A stretch of 64,000 bases of DNA from Pyxicephalus adspersus (lineage: Eukaryota; Chordata; Amphibia; Anura; Pyxicephalidae): assembly GCF_032062135.1 (NCBI RefSeq), contig NC_092859.1:38747479-38811478 (forward strand). Direction: 5' to 3'. Shown here in pieces: positions 50,001-58,630 of the stretch (the stretch's first letter is position 1; each line of letters starts with the position of its first letter). The position numbers were made by a program, and so were the translations under genes. The notes beneath the pieces are model-generated. The model did no database searches. It was given only the letters and a program-made list of their open reading frames with translations, and was not told where the DNA came from.

Positions 50001-52311
50001 CTGTGGTATCATAGATAAAAGGTTGCACTAAACTATAGTCACAATAATCACCAGACAGGAAGTCACATAAGCCACAATGAACTCAGAACTCTCTAGTACT
50101 GCCAAAACTTTCAGCATGTAAATTTACCCTTTATGAAGACACGGTATTTTACTGTATACTACGAATATGGAACATATTGTACAGATGTAGTACCTGCTAG
50201 CTTTTAAATGCGGAATCCTTTTAGGATCTTGTAATGTAGTTGAGTTAATTATGAGGTTTTAACGCAATCCCATCTTCATTTTATGCATTGTATTTCCTTT
50301 TTTAATTTAGAATATTAAGCACATTTTGTGAATGTCACTTGACTTTACATTGCTAGTCGAACTGTACACAGGAAATGGAAGAAATAATGTCTCCGGCATC
50401 CTGGAAAAAGTACCCTGAGAAAAGTATGAATTTTTATTTCTCTTTTTTAGATCAAGCCCAGTCAACGCATTTTCTACATATGTGTACTTTCCAAGAAAAT
50501 GACACATTTTAGCACAAATTAGTGCAAAGGAAACTCCACTGATCATGCGACATAAGGTTGGTGCATGTCAGAAATTAGGGGAAATTTTCTCAGTAGGCTC
50601 AATAGTGGAGTCATGGTTGGGGGCAGGATAGACAGGTGTTCTATGAGATAATCCTACCCTCAGAATGCGTACCACCAGCTGATTGAGCGTGTAAAATAAC
50701 GTCACAATTAGCTGTGTATGCTCTGTCTACGTGTTCATCTAATATTATTTTCAATGGAATTGTGCAAGCCCTCATTCTAACCTGTAGTGCCTGGGGATCT
50801 CTCACTGAGAGGAGGATTCCCACGGCTCCATTCATAAATGCAGCTGCGATACTCCTCCTTTCAGAGTTCCGAGTCATGCGGCTTGCGTTTATCAATGAAC
50901 GCAGCACACTGCATTCATTCATGAGCAGACAGCAAGAATCACATTGTGTTTCTGGATAGGGAAATTCCATCCAGGAACACATAGTACAGGACTGCAACAG
51001 CAATCAGAGGAGTGGAGCTGATTCCCTGATTGGTCTTTCAGAGCCCAAAAATTTGGTCTCGCCAGATGAATTTACAAAGCCTTTTATCGCCTACATGTTT
51101 GGTAAGTGAGAACGGTCCAATTCGCAAAACTGAATTTTAAAAATTTGCTCGCTTATCCCTATGCCCCAATACTTACAGCAATATATTTACATGGATACAG
51201 TTGATACATTTTAGACATACTAACTGGAACAGAACAGAATTCTGTGTATAACCTCACCGTGTAATTGTGTTTCTGAAGACAGCAAATGTAAGGAATCCTG
51301 GGCCTAATACAAAGGCTACTTTCTTCACGGAGTCCCAAAACTGTCCATCCTACAGTGATATAAACACAGCAACATGAACAGGGTGTAAACATGGAATGTG
51401 TTTAAATAGTGCCATTAAAGGAAAAAGCTGTTAAAAGACAACCAACCAGAAAAATTTCTACGTTTAATACATGTATGTTTAGTCTACATATATATATTTT
51501 TAGATATCATAGACTTTAATTTTTTTATCTTGACCTTCACATGCAGACCCAACTGTCCAGCAAAGTATCAGTAGTTACAAGAAGCAATCAGAATCAACTT
51601 TTCATCTCTAATGTTGGACATAAGAAACTGGATTTTTTCCTATTGGCGCATATTGAAAAATCCGTTAGTCTTTTCATATTTTGTGGGGGATTTATTTGGA
51701 AGCATTTCCTGAAAATTACGGGCTGTTTTAGGCAATTTAAAGATTAGAACTGCTGTCAATCACTCATTGTAAAAGGCAGAGTTGCATCTATGTGTGTATA
51801 CACAGGTTGCCATATTGGCAGTCATATTGGACAACATTGACATTTACTCTTTTAGACCCCAGGTTTGCAGGGCACTTAACAGAAATCAAAACGTAGGCTC
51901 TTTATACATATGTTTTTTTTTACTAGTGCTTTGGGAATCATATGTAATTTATTATTTATATATAGGTATATATTATCTGAAGTAGTAGAACCATACCAAA
52001 CCTATATTTCTTCCCATCTGGCAGACATTTGGAGCATATAAAATTCATCACTTCCACAATTTACCACAAGGGTGTCTTTATAGGTGAATGCAAACTAATA
52101 CCACATTCTAAAAGTATTCCTGTCTCATTTTCACTATACATTTCACTAAACATACTCTCATGGTGAATCTATTACAGTATAACCCAGAAGATTCACCTGC
52201 AGTGAATGTTTGCCTAATGTCAGATTCACTGCTTTATACATATGCCATTTAAAGTTTTCATGTTACCTGGCTTCTATGTTCCAAGGAAGTAGGAGTGTCA
52301 CTTTTTCCCAT
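24894..52311 (-). CDS. faxdc2-like: FAXDC2-like fatty acid hydroxylase / sterol desaturase superfamily gene, copy 2
   Basis: Eight coding exons (high to low): 52267-52311, 51258-51349, 46647-46750, 45916-46037, 35708-35913, 34983-35088, 32766-32926, 24894-25026. Splice phases are compatible throughout, giving about 322 residues, close to the ~330 of FAXDC2. The family is non-haem di-iron membrane enzymes in the ER acting on sterol or lipid C-H bonds; FAXDC2 itself has been linked to C4-methyl sterol metabolism and megakaryocyte differentiation. Histidine motifs: H189-R-L-F-H193, H202-K-Q-H-H206 and H273-D-F-H-H277. Hydrophobic segments lie near residues 26-40, 82-100, 132-150, 163-185 and 226-258. 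Oddities: HCGYN (residues 261-265) instead of HCGYH, two residues fewer before HDFHH, and a 2-nt deletion after residue 308 that replaces the usual C-terminus by 14 shifted residues. The introns hold LINEs, a Helitron, LTRs and MITEs. It could be functional or a recent pseudogene. Confidence 0.85.
25060..25077. repeat. 18-bp target site duplication, left copy
   Basis: AAGCCAAATGTAAAATAT occurs here and at 32448-32465, on either side of the intron 7 insertion. Copies 1 and 3 have a single related sequence at the same intron position (about 8698-8716 and 63956). Confidence 0.85.
25839..28918 (-). pseudogene. LINE ORF2 (EN-RT), broken
   Basis: Endonuclease part near 28918-28420 (YLVLLGNLNGIGVTIATYYA, PNENQVPFF, then frameshifts), linker at 28418-27921, RT from 27903 (NKKPGPMEFTASYHKKYADE) and 27229-26531 (GGTRQGCPLSPLLFALAMEP, HHKLSLFADNVLV), and a C-terminal part at 26282-25839. 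The catalytic YADD box reads FADN, which would abolish activity on its own. Confidence 0.8.
28945..29470. mobile_element. Tigger-like MITE (partial)
   Basis: Begins CAGTGGTACCTTGGTATAAG right after TA (28943-28944). Near 29395-29450 it carries GGGAACGTATTAATCATTTT and TTCTTATGGGGGAAA, both typical of Tigger-family (Tc1/mariner) ends. The right TIR is degraded. It lies in the LINE between ORF1 and ORF2. Confidence 0.6.
30215..31058 (-). pseudogene. LINE ORF1, broken
   Basis: 31058-30825 encodes a coiled-coil-like N-terminal part. 30821-30474 contains SRCFNLPICGIPK, LELDRVHRTLIGANTEGPSR and DVIVKCNFYKTKD, the RRM-like core of L1 ORF1p. 30514-30215 adds YRWGHPFKLIFFESDKTQIV. A frameshift separates the pieces. 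Confidence 0.75.
31120..32044. mobile_element. TTAA-flanked MITE (CCACCTGGGCG TIR)
   Basis: Left end TTAACCACCTGGGCGTTACA; right end CGGCCAGGTGGTTAA, so TTAA duplications flank imperfect TIRs, as in piggyBac- or Kolobok-type elements. The interior has GTCTAGATTTCTGTACCAAA, AGAAATATGTCCGAACA and, at 31877-31883, GGTAAGT. A second fold (CAGATTACATTGTAATCTG) suggests nested insertion. Short ORFs on both strands are not genes. Confidence 0.75.
32766..32926 (-). CDS. faxdc2-like: Copy 2 exon 7 (third histidine motif)
   Basis: 161 nt, acceptor ATTACAG and donor GTAAGT. Encodes ISVMLLPMAGPMLMGSHIVT, a membrane segment, then THCGYNLLPITESHDFHHL. Compared with copy 1 it is 6 nt shorter and has Asn where copy 1 has His in HCGYH. 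HDFHH is intact. The frame stays open. Confidence 0.88.
32951..34531. mobile_element. Helitron in intron 6 of copy 2
   Basis: Starts TCTATATATATAAAATTGAA and ends with a GC hairpin (CCCGGGCAATGCCGGG) followed by CTAG at 34528-34531, inserted between A (32950) and T (34532). These are the defining Helitron termini. Copy 1 has the uninterrupted site at 9029/9030 (GAGATTAT). The 5' part has three copies of a block with ATGGAGACATTTCAACCAAA. It encodes only an N-terminal piece of Rep-helicase. Confidence 0.9.
33586..34330 (+). pseudogene. Helitron Rep-helicase N-terminal remnant
   Basis: Three ~75-bp direct repeats (about 33586-33780) encode RERATT.KASDTVQQRNTRVQEM-type units. Then 33780-34083 encodes HYDPNKDYSQHASVTIRKME, CSYCQVKKFKSESPGICC and SKHFLNNIRKYNSCFQMT, typical of the region before the Helitron Rep domain. 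Stops follow; frames to 34330 hold further remnants. Rep and helicase domains are missing. Confidence 0.82.
34983..35088 (-). CDS. faxdc2-like: Copy 2 exon 6 (HX3H end and HX2HH)
   Basis: 106 nt, acceptor TTGTGTAG and donor GTAAGT. Completes HRLFH and encodes HPKIFKYLHKQHHEWTAPVG and VVSLYSHPVEYI. The histidines are predicted di-iron ligands on the cytosolic face. Confidence 0.9.
35708..35913 (-). CDS. faxdc2-like: Copy 2 exon 5 (first histidine motif begins)
   Basis: 206 nt, acceptor GAGTCTAG and donor GTAAGG. Encodes MDPGKIKHTVKVVFFSQIFL, two hydrophobic stretches around SIPMILLMYPFMQW and ELPTFHWVLLEVSMFALITE, and ends FYYSH, where the HX3H motif starts. ELPTFHW is strongly family-typical. 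Intron 4, upstream, is 10 kb. Confidence 0.9.
36541..37141 (-). repeat. Probable solo LTR in intron 4
   Basis: About 601 bp with perfectly inverted ends TGTCA...TGACA (read on minus: TGTCACGGTCCCTCCCGTG to CACCCCATGACA). An internal CTATTTAGCCTGG could serve as a TATA-like site. No target duplication is visible; the right flank is a truncated MITE. No internal retroelement genes adjoin it. Confidence 0.55.
37142..37288. mobile_element. Partial palindromic MITE (same family as 16258-16410)
   Basis: GTGATCCAGCAAACCTGAAA and GTCCAGGATTGAAAACATTT match the MITE inside the first LINE. Its last bases, TAAATCAGGC, appear at 37855-37864 after an inserted TTAA-type element, so that element is nested in this one. 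Confidence 0.7.
37288..37853. mobile_element. TTAA-flanked MITE (CCTCCTGGG TIR)
   Basis: Left TTAACCTCCTGGGTGG, right CTGCCCAGGAGGTTAA: TTAA duplications with ~12-bp TIRs. Contains GTGGTAACCCTAAGCCACAC, ACTTACCTGGTATC (a GGTAAGT donor on minus), AATACAAAATAACTGTATTG, a (TA)n tract and AGAATTACAGGCCTACAATG. Related to 44777-45328. Confidence 0.8.
38160..39306 (-). repeat. Solo LTR of the Gmr1-like element
   Basis: The reverse complement aligns with the split LTR of 12684-20640: GTAGCTGGATCATTATAGTG, AGGAAAGCCTGGAAACCATA, GGCAGCGGGTGACCCTACAT and GTGGCAGTCTACCTGTGATG all recur. Probable ends are TGTATCTGACAACC (39306, minus) and TTTGTCACA (38160). A G-run at 38849-38866 lies inside. An open frame at 38019-38454 belongs to this LTR and is not a gene. 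Confidence 0.65.
39307..40405. other. Intron 4 sequence, unassigned
   Basis: No exon recognised. A C-run lies at 39719-39735. A short word, AAGGAGGCTACA (39849-39861), occurs in reverse at about 38077-38090, outside the solo LTR on the other side. This could be the paired ends of an older element into which the LTR inserted, but I could not confirm it. Confidence 0.4.
40406..40720. repeat. SINE/MITE-like frog repeat
   Basis: Contains TATTTATATAGCGCCATCAT, TATGCAGCGCTGTACAATGT and, toward 40590-40680, GCATGTTTTTGGAATGTGGG and AACCTGCAAACTCCATGCAA. These words are widespread in fish and frog genomes. Related tails occur near 2050, 31080-31120 and 57026-57110. Confidence 0.6.
40800..43405 (+). 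mobile_element. Tx1-like L1 LINE with large internal deletion
   Basis: ORF1 remnants run 40804-41920: DLENHNRRNNLRIVGVPETF, RPIIVCYRDYVDRLVILQSY and EANLLIFEDYSGEVSSKRKL, followed by a basic tail. At about 41975 the sequence jumps to the C-terminal ORF2 region (RETQFRILHRAYKVFQPRKA, CLWCDCDKVTLRHCFWDCSQ, LVQSAMRLLYNRDRLEAETL). Endonuclease and RT are absent. The 3' end has AATAAA at 43383-43388 and a short A-rich tail. Confidence 0.82.
43406..44398. other. Intron 4 sequence, unassigned
   Basis: AT-rich. About 43490-43910 has repeated words such as GCATTTAAAAGGC and AAACACTTTGAAAACAAATG that look like a worn repeat. No exon or ORF of interest. Confidence 0.45.
44399..44776 (+). repeat. Possible solo LTR
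   Basis: Begins TGTCGGGAACCCTCCAG, has a TATA-like GTCTATATATTCTGGCTTCA followed by CAAGCCTCTCATTGCC, and ends near CACTAAACGCACG just before a TTAA-type MITE. The layout is that of a short gypsy LTR. No target duplication or internal region was seen, so this is tentative. Confidence 0.4.
44777..45328. mobile_element. TTAA-type MITE (degenerate ends)
   Basis: Left end GTAACCTCCTGGACGG, right end CCGCTCAGAAGGTTA. Interior: TACATTGTAGGCCTGTAATT, GTATTGGATTCAATACAG, GTATTGAATCCAATACAAA and AGACCAGGTAAGTCTTTATT. The same order of blocks as 37288-37853 but in inverse orientation. The ORFs here follow from the element. Confidence 0.7.
45916..46037 (-). CDS. faxdc2-like: Copy 2 exon 4
   Basis: 122 nt, acceptor TTCTGCAG and donor GTAGGT. 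Encodes a membrane segment (LLLIPMLSFWIPNAVLMMID) and the conserved LTGKPNFITRYKTQPEKNIP. TGKPNFI.RY is a hallmark of FAXDC2. No counterpart exists in copy 1. Confidence 0.88.
46647..46750 (-). CDS. faxdc2-like: Copy 2 exon 3
   Basis: 104 nt, acceptor GTTTTAG and donor GTGAGT. Encodes QLQHFWGASGDFWQAQWVKL and HSYYGGNELALYCLG. Same length as the copy 1 exon at 10108-10211; both intron edges also align between copies. Confidence 0.88.
46890..47683. other. Intron 2 sequence with small minisatellite
   Basis: About 47098-47240 holds three related ~55-bp units with CACACATTGG, CTCCTGTATACATCCTCCAG and CCAGCACA. The rest is AT-rich and has no exon. The open frames here come from the repeat. Confidence 0.5.
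47684..49914. repeat. 2.2-kb inverted repeat of TTAA-type elements
   Basis: The left end, TTAACCACCTGGGCGTTACA, and the right end, read in reverse, TTAACCACCTGGGCGTTTCA, match, and the two arms of about 1.1 kb stay colinear to the centre near 48862. Shared blocks include GTCTAGATTTCTGTACCAAA, GGACGCGTACGCGAACGC against GGACGCGTACACGAACGC, and TCTAATTCTTTCC followed by TTGCATGGAAATTTATTTTA. The middle reads GCCGGCCAGGTGGTTAATAA then CTACCTGGGCGG, where two right ends meet. Either a composite foldback transposon or two elements inserted head to head. Short ORFs inside are not genes. Confidence 0.8.
49915..51257. other. Intron 2 sequence with a MITE-like stretch
   Basis: 49915-50640 is AT-rich without features. 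50640-51165 is a repeat-like block with foldback words and a right end TTTGGTAAGTGAGAACGG / TTGCTCGCTTATCCCTA shared with 5230-5320. ORFs on both strands at 50641-51003 derive from it. Confidence 0.45.
51258..51349 (-). CDS. faxdc2-like: Copy 2 exon 2
   Basis: 92 nt, acceptor TCACTGTAG and donor GTGAGG. Encodes DGQFWDSVKKVAFVLGPGFL then TFAVFRNTIT, the first hydrophobic segment; FRNTIT followed by RQLQHFWGAS from exon 3 is family-typical. Phase 0 in, phase 2 out. Confidence 0.8.
52267..52311 (-). CDS. faxdc2-like: Copy 2 exon 1 (start exon, tentative)
   Basis: 45 nt encoding MGKSDTPTSLEHRSQ, with donor GTAACA. The ATG follows directly after an acceptor-like TGCTTACAG, which implies an upstream non-coding exon. 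The end phase (0) fits exon 2, and the reading frame has no stop. The N-terminus is not conserved in the family, so the start is inferred from splice sites alone. Confidence 0.5.
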
Positions 52312-53267
52312 CTGTAAGCAGAAAGACATTCATCCATTATTATTAGGTCTCACACTATAGAGAAGCTCAGCAAGATCAGAGTTCCCAAAACAGTTATATA
52401 TATTCATTTTACAATGAAATGATGACAAGAAAAATTTCTAGCATTTTCATAACCACTATGATATCATGATGCTTTCTTAAAATACAGAATTAAAAGAGAA
52501 TGTTAATATTATTTTCTTTCTGTATAAAATAAAATATAAAATAAATATTGCATATGATTAATTTTTAAAAAAAAATTTTAGAGCCAGAAGGTGCAACTTG
52601 AGGTTCATTTTAAGATGTTTTCTGGTTTCTCCCCATCTCTTGTTAAAAATAGGTTGAGGTTGTTTAGAGAGCTCAATAGTTGAAACTGAAATTTACAGTT
52701 TACAAAACAAATGAAGTCAAAGCCATGACTCCTCCCTCTCCCTCGATATGGCACTCTCCAAGGTTTTAGTCAATTTTATTCAGAGTCTGCCTAAATGAGG
52801 AGACATAACTGTCGAGCTCTCTATTAAAGAATCCATAGTGTTGTGGGAATCCTTTCTCAGGGGTACATTTTTGTATTATTTGAAAAACTGAATGTAAGTA
52901 AATAGTAAATTTAAAACAGTTAATATATTTTAAAAACTTTAAAAAATTGACTAAGTGTTTATAAATTGGCAGAGTTTTGATTATGATGACCACATAGCAA
53001 CCTAACCTTTAAAACTTGCCAACACTAATCCACATAGTTTACATGAACACAATCTATTATAATACTTGAGTCTATGATCACATGGAGACATCTGTTATAA
53101 TGTTATCTGATATATTTATAATTGGCCAGATCTCCTGTTTCCTTCTGCTGACTTTTATCATACAAGATAAGGTAGTGCCATGGGTGCATGTGGGAGGAAC
53201 CACAAAACATAACAGTCTAGAAAATTGACATTCCCTGAAGCATAGTTTTATGATAAGCATAGACAAT
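52312..53267. other. 5' flank of copy 2
   Basis: Upstream of the first coding exon. A non-coding first exon is expected because an acceptor precedes the ATG, but I cannot place it. No CpG-rich promoter-like stretch is seen. Confidence 0.4.
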
Positions 53268-53775
53268 GGCCCTGATTCACCAAGCAAAATTGGAGGCTCG
53301 GTCGCGCATTCATATTTGCTATACAAAATCAGAAGCCTTCACTCAATTCACCAACTAAATTTCAGGCGCTGGCGTATTTGCGCGGAAGTTAGTAACAGAA
53401 ATGATCTCGCTGCTGGAGCCGCTCATCACCGACAGCTTTACACTGGCGAGCTTGCATTAAAAGTCACTGTTCCCCTAAAAAAGCATTCTTTCTAATGGCA
53501 CACATATTACCCTTAGCCCTAAAAAAAAAATGTTCAAATGTTTAAAACATCTATATGCGCTAAGAAAAAAGCATATTTTAAAATGACTTATTTCTTTCCT
53601 GTTAGGCAAGAGTTTACCGAGTTCAACTCCTCTACATAGGCGCCTATCTAAAGGCTTACGATGCCTTGTCGGAAGAGCCGCCTGGGGGTAAATCTTGCGA
53701 CTTTCCGCGGGCGAAGCCTCGGACTAGATTTTTTACCACAAAAGTCAAAAGCACATACACATTCTTCTTGTTTGC

Positions 53776-53822
<47 letters not shown>

Positions 53823-56276
53823 ATTTTATAATAATAATAAAAAAATGATTATATATATTTATAATTATTGTAGGATATAATTATATATGTATATGTATCT
53901 ACACACACATATAGAAAATACTTTTAACATTAAATTCTGCCCAACTTTATTTTATTTTTTTAATTATTTGGATATCTGTTTACTGGTGTACAAATCTAAA
54001 GGATTGTATCAATCAATGATAATGAAATGTCCAATTGCAAAAAGAAAACAAACAGCCAATTTTGACAGACTTCTTGAAGGGGCTGTTGTTTTGTGTGTTA
54101 TCCTAATTAATCTATGTTGCTGCATTTGATACTTTGCTTACCATTTAGCATAATAGCTTCTTTTTAATTTTTTTTACTTTGAATGTTTTAATGTCCATTT
54201 TGCAATTTTGAAGTCAATGTTAATGCTATGTTATTGTGTTTGTGGCCATATTGTTTGATTGCAAAATTCTGCCTTTATTACCACTTTTCAGTGTTTGTCC
54301 TGCATACATATTTTCTAATCCAGTTTTCCACCCTTGACAGGCCAAAATTGCATATTAGTTTGGTAAGTATTTTTTGAATGCAATATTTGTTGGGCCATTT
54401 TTGAACTATTTTGGCTTTACATGGAAGTGTGGGGTTACATGTGTTTTGTTTGTTCTTTTTAATTTTTTTGTCATTTAGTGTAAATTTTAGTGATGTGTGT
54501 TCTTTTATGTGTTTTTATATTTTTTGTGACCTTTTAGCAAATGTTTCTTTTGGATAAAGTTGTGTGTAAAATGTTGTTGTTTGTTTTTTGGGGGTTTGTT
54601 ATGTGATCTCCTTTCCAATCTCCCAGGACACAGTTTAAAAAGACAATTGTGTTTGTTTTAAGTTGTTTCTTTCTCTGAATTATTTGTAAGGCTAAAAACA
54701 GCACAATTGTCTTGTTAAAACTCAGTCGTTTGATGCGCATAGTTGTGCGTCAAACTTAAAATGTCAAACTGTTTTATCAGTTGAAAAATGCACTGCACTT
54801 TTGCACAGTCCTCATTAAGGTAAGTTTGTATTTTTTTATTGCTTGTTTTGCTTCATATGCACTCATGTATGTATAGACATGAGTGCACATAAAGCCAAAC
54901 ATGTGTGTATGCATTTAGATGTGTGTACATATACATAGAAAAGAGAAATTATAAGAAGAAATAGGCAAAGAGGGCTTTTTGTACCATAGTGCTTTACATT
55001 GAAAAGATTGCCCATTTCTTCCTATGATTTCGGATATCATGGGCTTGGCTACAAGCAACATTCATGGACAATATTGCTTCTTGTTAAAAGAAGGAATCCA
55101 CCTTTATGTGCTTCCACTACCAAACTGAGATCAGTAAGTCAAATATATACAGTGGGCCAAGATCTAAAATGCCATTAAAATCTGCAAAAACACCCTGGAG
55201 GGATGGAAAAGCAAGATAATGTTTGGCACAAACTGGATTTGTCCCTTGAAGTTTGATATACTAGTACTATTTATTTTGTGGAAACACCTAAATAATGCAT
55301 ACACGCCAGTATTTATCAGCATTAAGTTGAGCAACAACACAACATCTGTTCATTTCTAAGAGTGCCTGACCCTGCTTGTGAGCTTGGCAATCAATGAGCT
55401 TTGATGTTGTGCTTGGCAACCTGGACCTCCTTCCATCACCATCAGGTGTGTTAGAATGAGTATGCAACTCAGCTGGACAACTAATTCACAACCAGTTTGG
55501 ACAACAAGTGGAAGTGTGTTTGTATACTATAGTGCTAAGATCAGGCAGCACAGCACAATGATAACAAACCTATAACACAACAACATAGGAGTTGTGTGGG
55601 GACAAATCAACATGAGTGAAAATGTCAGACTATTAAAAAACAAACAAAAAAAAGAAATAAAATCATGACAATTTATTTTAATAAAGGACTATGTACATAA
55701 TACATTCAAATACCAATATGTGACAATGGGACAAAGGCAAGGAGAGGGATCGAGTAGCACTTTAGAGTGGAAACCATGCAGACATTTGTACTTACTACTT
55801 GTGGAAAAAATGACAACACATTGCTGAAGAATTGCTAAACTACGGAGATTGGCATTACAAACCAGGCACAAAAACATTGCAGCAACAGATGAAACTAACA
55901 ATCATGAGGATTCTAAAAGATCACATTAATGCATACCATCCAAGCAAACTTACTTGATTACTCTTACTTGCTTGCACTTACAAAAAACAACATCAAGCAT
56001 TAAAGATTCAAACTGACCTGTAAAATGGACTGGAGATGCGCACAGAAAAGGGCGCAGGTGTGCGCTAATCAATTGCTATCACCTCACCATTGAGGTTAAC
56101 ATCTCCTTCTGAATCACGCAGCTGAAAATTAATCGCCTTAATTGGCGTAACAGAGATCTTTGCAGGAAACTGGCAGGCGAGTTCACTAGAACTCGGCCCG
56201 ACTCGCGCCAATAGAGTTTGCTGACCGGTGCGCACATACGCACATACGTTTGCGCATTTCATTGATGAATCAGGGC
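53268..56276. mobile_element. Possible ~3-kb DNA transposon with GCCCTGATTCA ends
   Basis: Left end GGCCCTGATTCACCAAGCAA; right end, reversed, GCCCTGATTCATCAATGAAA. Both subterminal regions are GC-rich with cognate words (GCGCATT, TTGCGC), while the 2.5-kb middle is AT-rich and includes a (TA)n tract at 53779-53819. No transposase recognised. The two ends could be separate MITEs of one family, which would make the middle ordinary flank. Confidence 0.5.
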
Positions 56277-57025
56277 AAATATCTCATCTTCAGATTGACC
56301 TTTGACAGTGCAACCAGAGGGTAAGGTAAGTTTCACGTCTTTCTTAGGTATATCTTCTACCTCACTGTTTAACTCACTTTAGTGAGAGCTGCTTAAATTC
56401 CGGGTAATTTAAATGCAACATCTCATCTTTCTATATGGCTCCTTCCATATTCTTGCTATTCTGTGAAATGTAGTGTTTTTTATTTAGATTTTACAACTAT
56501 ATTAGCCACACAGGGAGTATATTCTTTTCTATTACATAGCTAATTTTGTATATAATCACATGTCCTAATATTAACATACACTTATAAGTTTATCAAATGG
56601 AAGGTTACTTTTTCTTTTGTAAGATTTTTGCCCTTTAAATAACTCGGTGAGCCTGCCAAAAACACCTTTTCTATTTAGTATAAAAAGGAAAACTTGAAGC
56701 AGTTCTTATATATACGGCATCATCAGGGTTTCCCTTTCCTCAGCCAATCACAGAGCGAAGCAATCAGTCAGCAATCAATCATCTGAGCAATGAATCAGCT
56801 TACGCAGCCGTAGCAGAGATGTGGCATGTGCTCTGCCGGTAACCGGTAACTTATTGTTATCACGCAGCTATCATTGACTGGGGGTCCCTCTCTGCTGATA
56901 ATTTTTTTTCTCATCAACCCAACAAATCTTGTTTTTGCTGGCTCATTTGGCAAATGTCCTTTAACCCCTTGTTTAGTTCTACTCTGGGTCAGCCATTGAA
57001 ACCATAAATAGCATAAATAGGTCAT
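56277..57025. other. Unassigned with MITE words
   Basis: 56718-56770 repeats ATCATCAGGGTTTCCCTTTC and CAGCCAATCACAGAGC, seen also near 6925-6975, so part of the same MITE family is present. The 76-aa minus frame at 56795-57025 has no recognisable motif. Confidence 0.4.
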
Positions 57026-57110
57026 CGCGGTGGCTCGTAGGTTAGCACTAGGTTCCAGGTTTGAATCTCAGCCAGGACACCCTGTGTCGACGTGGGCTTA
57101 TAAGAATTTT
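57026..57110 (+). repeat. tRNA-derived SINE-like fragment
   Basis: GGTGGCTCGTAGGTTAGCAC followed by GGTTTGAATCTCAGCCAGGA resembles A and B boxes of an RNA polymerase III promoter. The downstream words match, in reverse, the repeat at 40590-40690. Too diverged to be a functional tRNA gene. Confidence 0.55.
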
Positions 57111-58049
57111 GTTGCATGATATAGTATTGTAAGAAATATTGTATATAAGATAGGTTTGTGTACTAATCTGGTTGCCAAGTCGAGGCTGGGTCAATCCTCA
57201 TTGCTGTGGTTGCCTCGGGCAAGCAGTAACGTGACCTAAACTGCGTTTTGGTAAGCAGTGTGCATGTGAGTTATTCATTGCTCCCAGCTTGCTGAAAACA
57301 AAGACCACGATCCAGAGGGAAACTGATCTGGGATCAGCAAGAAATCGGCCTAACAAGGTCACTATTTAGTAAGTAACCTTGCATTTCCAAGAAAGCCAAA
57401 ACTTCAGATTTTGTGTGTTTAGAACCTATGTTACATATTTATCATGGTTTGCATCCCTGCTAAGGGAACATACCTTATTTGTCTCAGCAACCATTGCACC
57501 AATTCCAGTGAGAGATTTCCTCCTACAATTTATTTGTTTACAATGATGTGAAAGGAAATCTCAGACAAAAAAAAATAACAAAAAACTGTCCTAAAGCTAA
57601 TGTTTCTCCTATTTGGTTCTGATAGCATGGTGTCTTCCTGAGAATAGGTCACTTCACTGGCTGAACAGAATGCAGAGAGTCCGATTTGGCTGCAGAAGTA
57701 TGTTTATAAAGGAATGTATCCATTAAAGTGTCAGATTTCATTTCCCATACTATACATTTTGCTTACCTTGACTTCTTTCTTCTTCTCTTCCCAGGAACAA
57801 TACGCTCTGTTTCTAAGCAGATTTTTATTGTTATGACTTTTCACTGCTTCTTAAACCCTGGCTCCCTGAGTCCACACCTGCTAATGATGCTTAGCCATAG
57901 AGCAAAGAGTTCCAAAACAAACCTTGGAACACCTCCTAAACAGACAGTCCATACCTAACTCAGCAAGCACTGTCAACACTGTATATTGGTTTACAGTATT
58001 TAAAGTGGAACTGAAGTCTAAAATAAAATTGCTATCTCACCTCTAATAA
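57111..58049. other. Unassigned stretch
   Basis: No exon, repeat or ORF that I can support. Composition is unremarkable. Confidence 0.4.
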
Positions 58050-58630
58050 ACTACACGCTATCTTCCCCACTGCTAACAATTTATGTTGGAGATGTGGTCA
58101 TGTCCAATCATAATGTCCTATTGGACAAGGGTTAATGCTCTTTTCTTTGGGATTTTAGAAACTTCTATACCACTTAACGTAGTTACTCTTTATTAGACTT
58201 ACCTATCTCGCGCCTCTCTAAACTGAATAGAAATTTAGTGTGTTATATTCTAACTGAAGCCAGGTGCCTTATCGCTAGACATTATAAGTCCACCTCTCCT
58301 CGAGCATCTTTGATCTTTATGCTAGCATTAGGGAATTTCAACTAATGGAACACCTTACAGCAAGAATGTATGATAGATATGAAAAATTCATGGAAATCCG
58401 GGCCCCTTGGGACTCCTATCTAATGTCTATCTCCAATATGTTTTAACAGATATCTACCAATCCTCATTCAGGTCCCGATAAAATGCCCCCTGCTATTAAT
58501 GCCTCAGGACTATCACCAGAAGTCTCCCCTAATGGATATCATACATTTGCCCTCTGTCCTACATCCTCCCTTGTTCTTGCCTTTATTTTCCTCTTTTTCT
58601 TTTGTCTATCTTTGTTTCTTTTCTAAATTG
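58050..58630 (+). pseudogene. Tx1-like LINE 3' fragment
   Basis: Degraded frames read NLCWRCGHV near the start and IREFQLMEHLTARMYDRYEK, FMEIRAPWDSYLMSI near 58320-58440, which is the C-terminal end of L1 ORF2 (zinc-knuckle-like CWRCG followed by the KF..WAPWD region). Many stops. 5' truncated, as is usual for LINE copies. Confidence 0.65.

Noticed and set aside
50641..51003. 120-aa minus-strand frame
   Set aside because: Falls in a MITE-like block with an open frame also on the other strand; no recognisable domain.
53887..54129. 80-aa plus-strand frame
   Set aside because: AT-rich composition, no conserved motif, inside a putative DNA element.
57026..57110. A tRNA gene
   Set aside because: A- and B-box-like words are present but no cloverleaf can be formed; a SINE fragment fits better.
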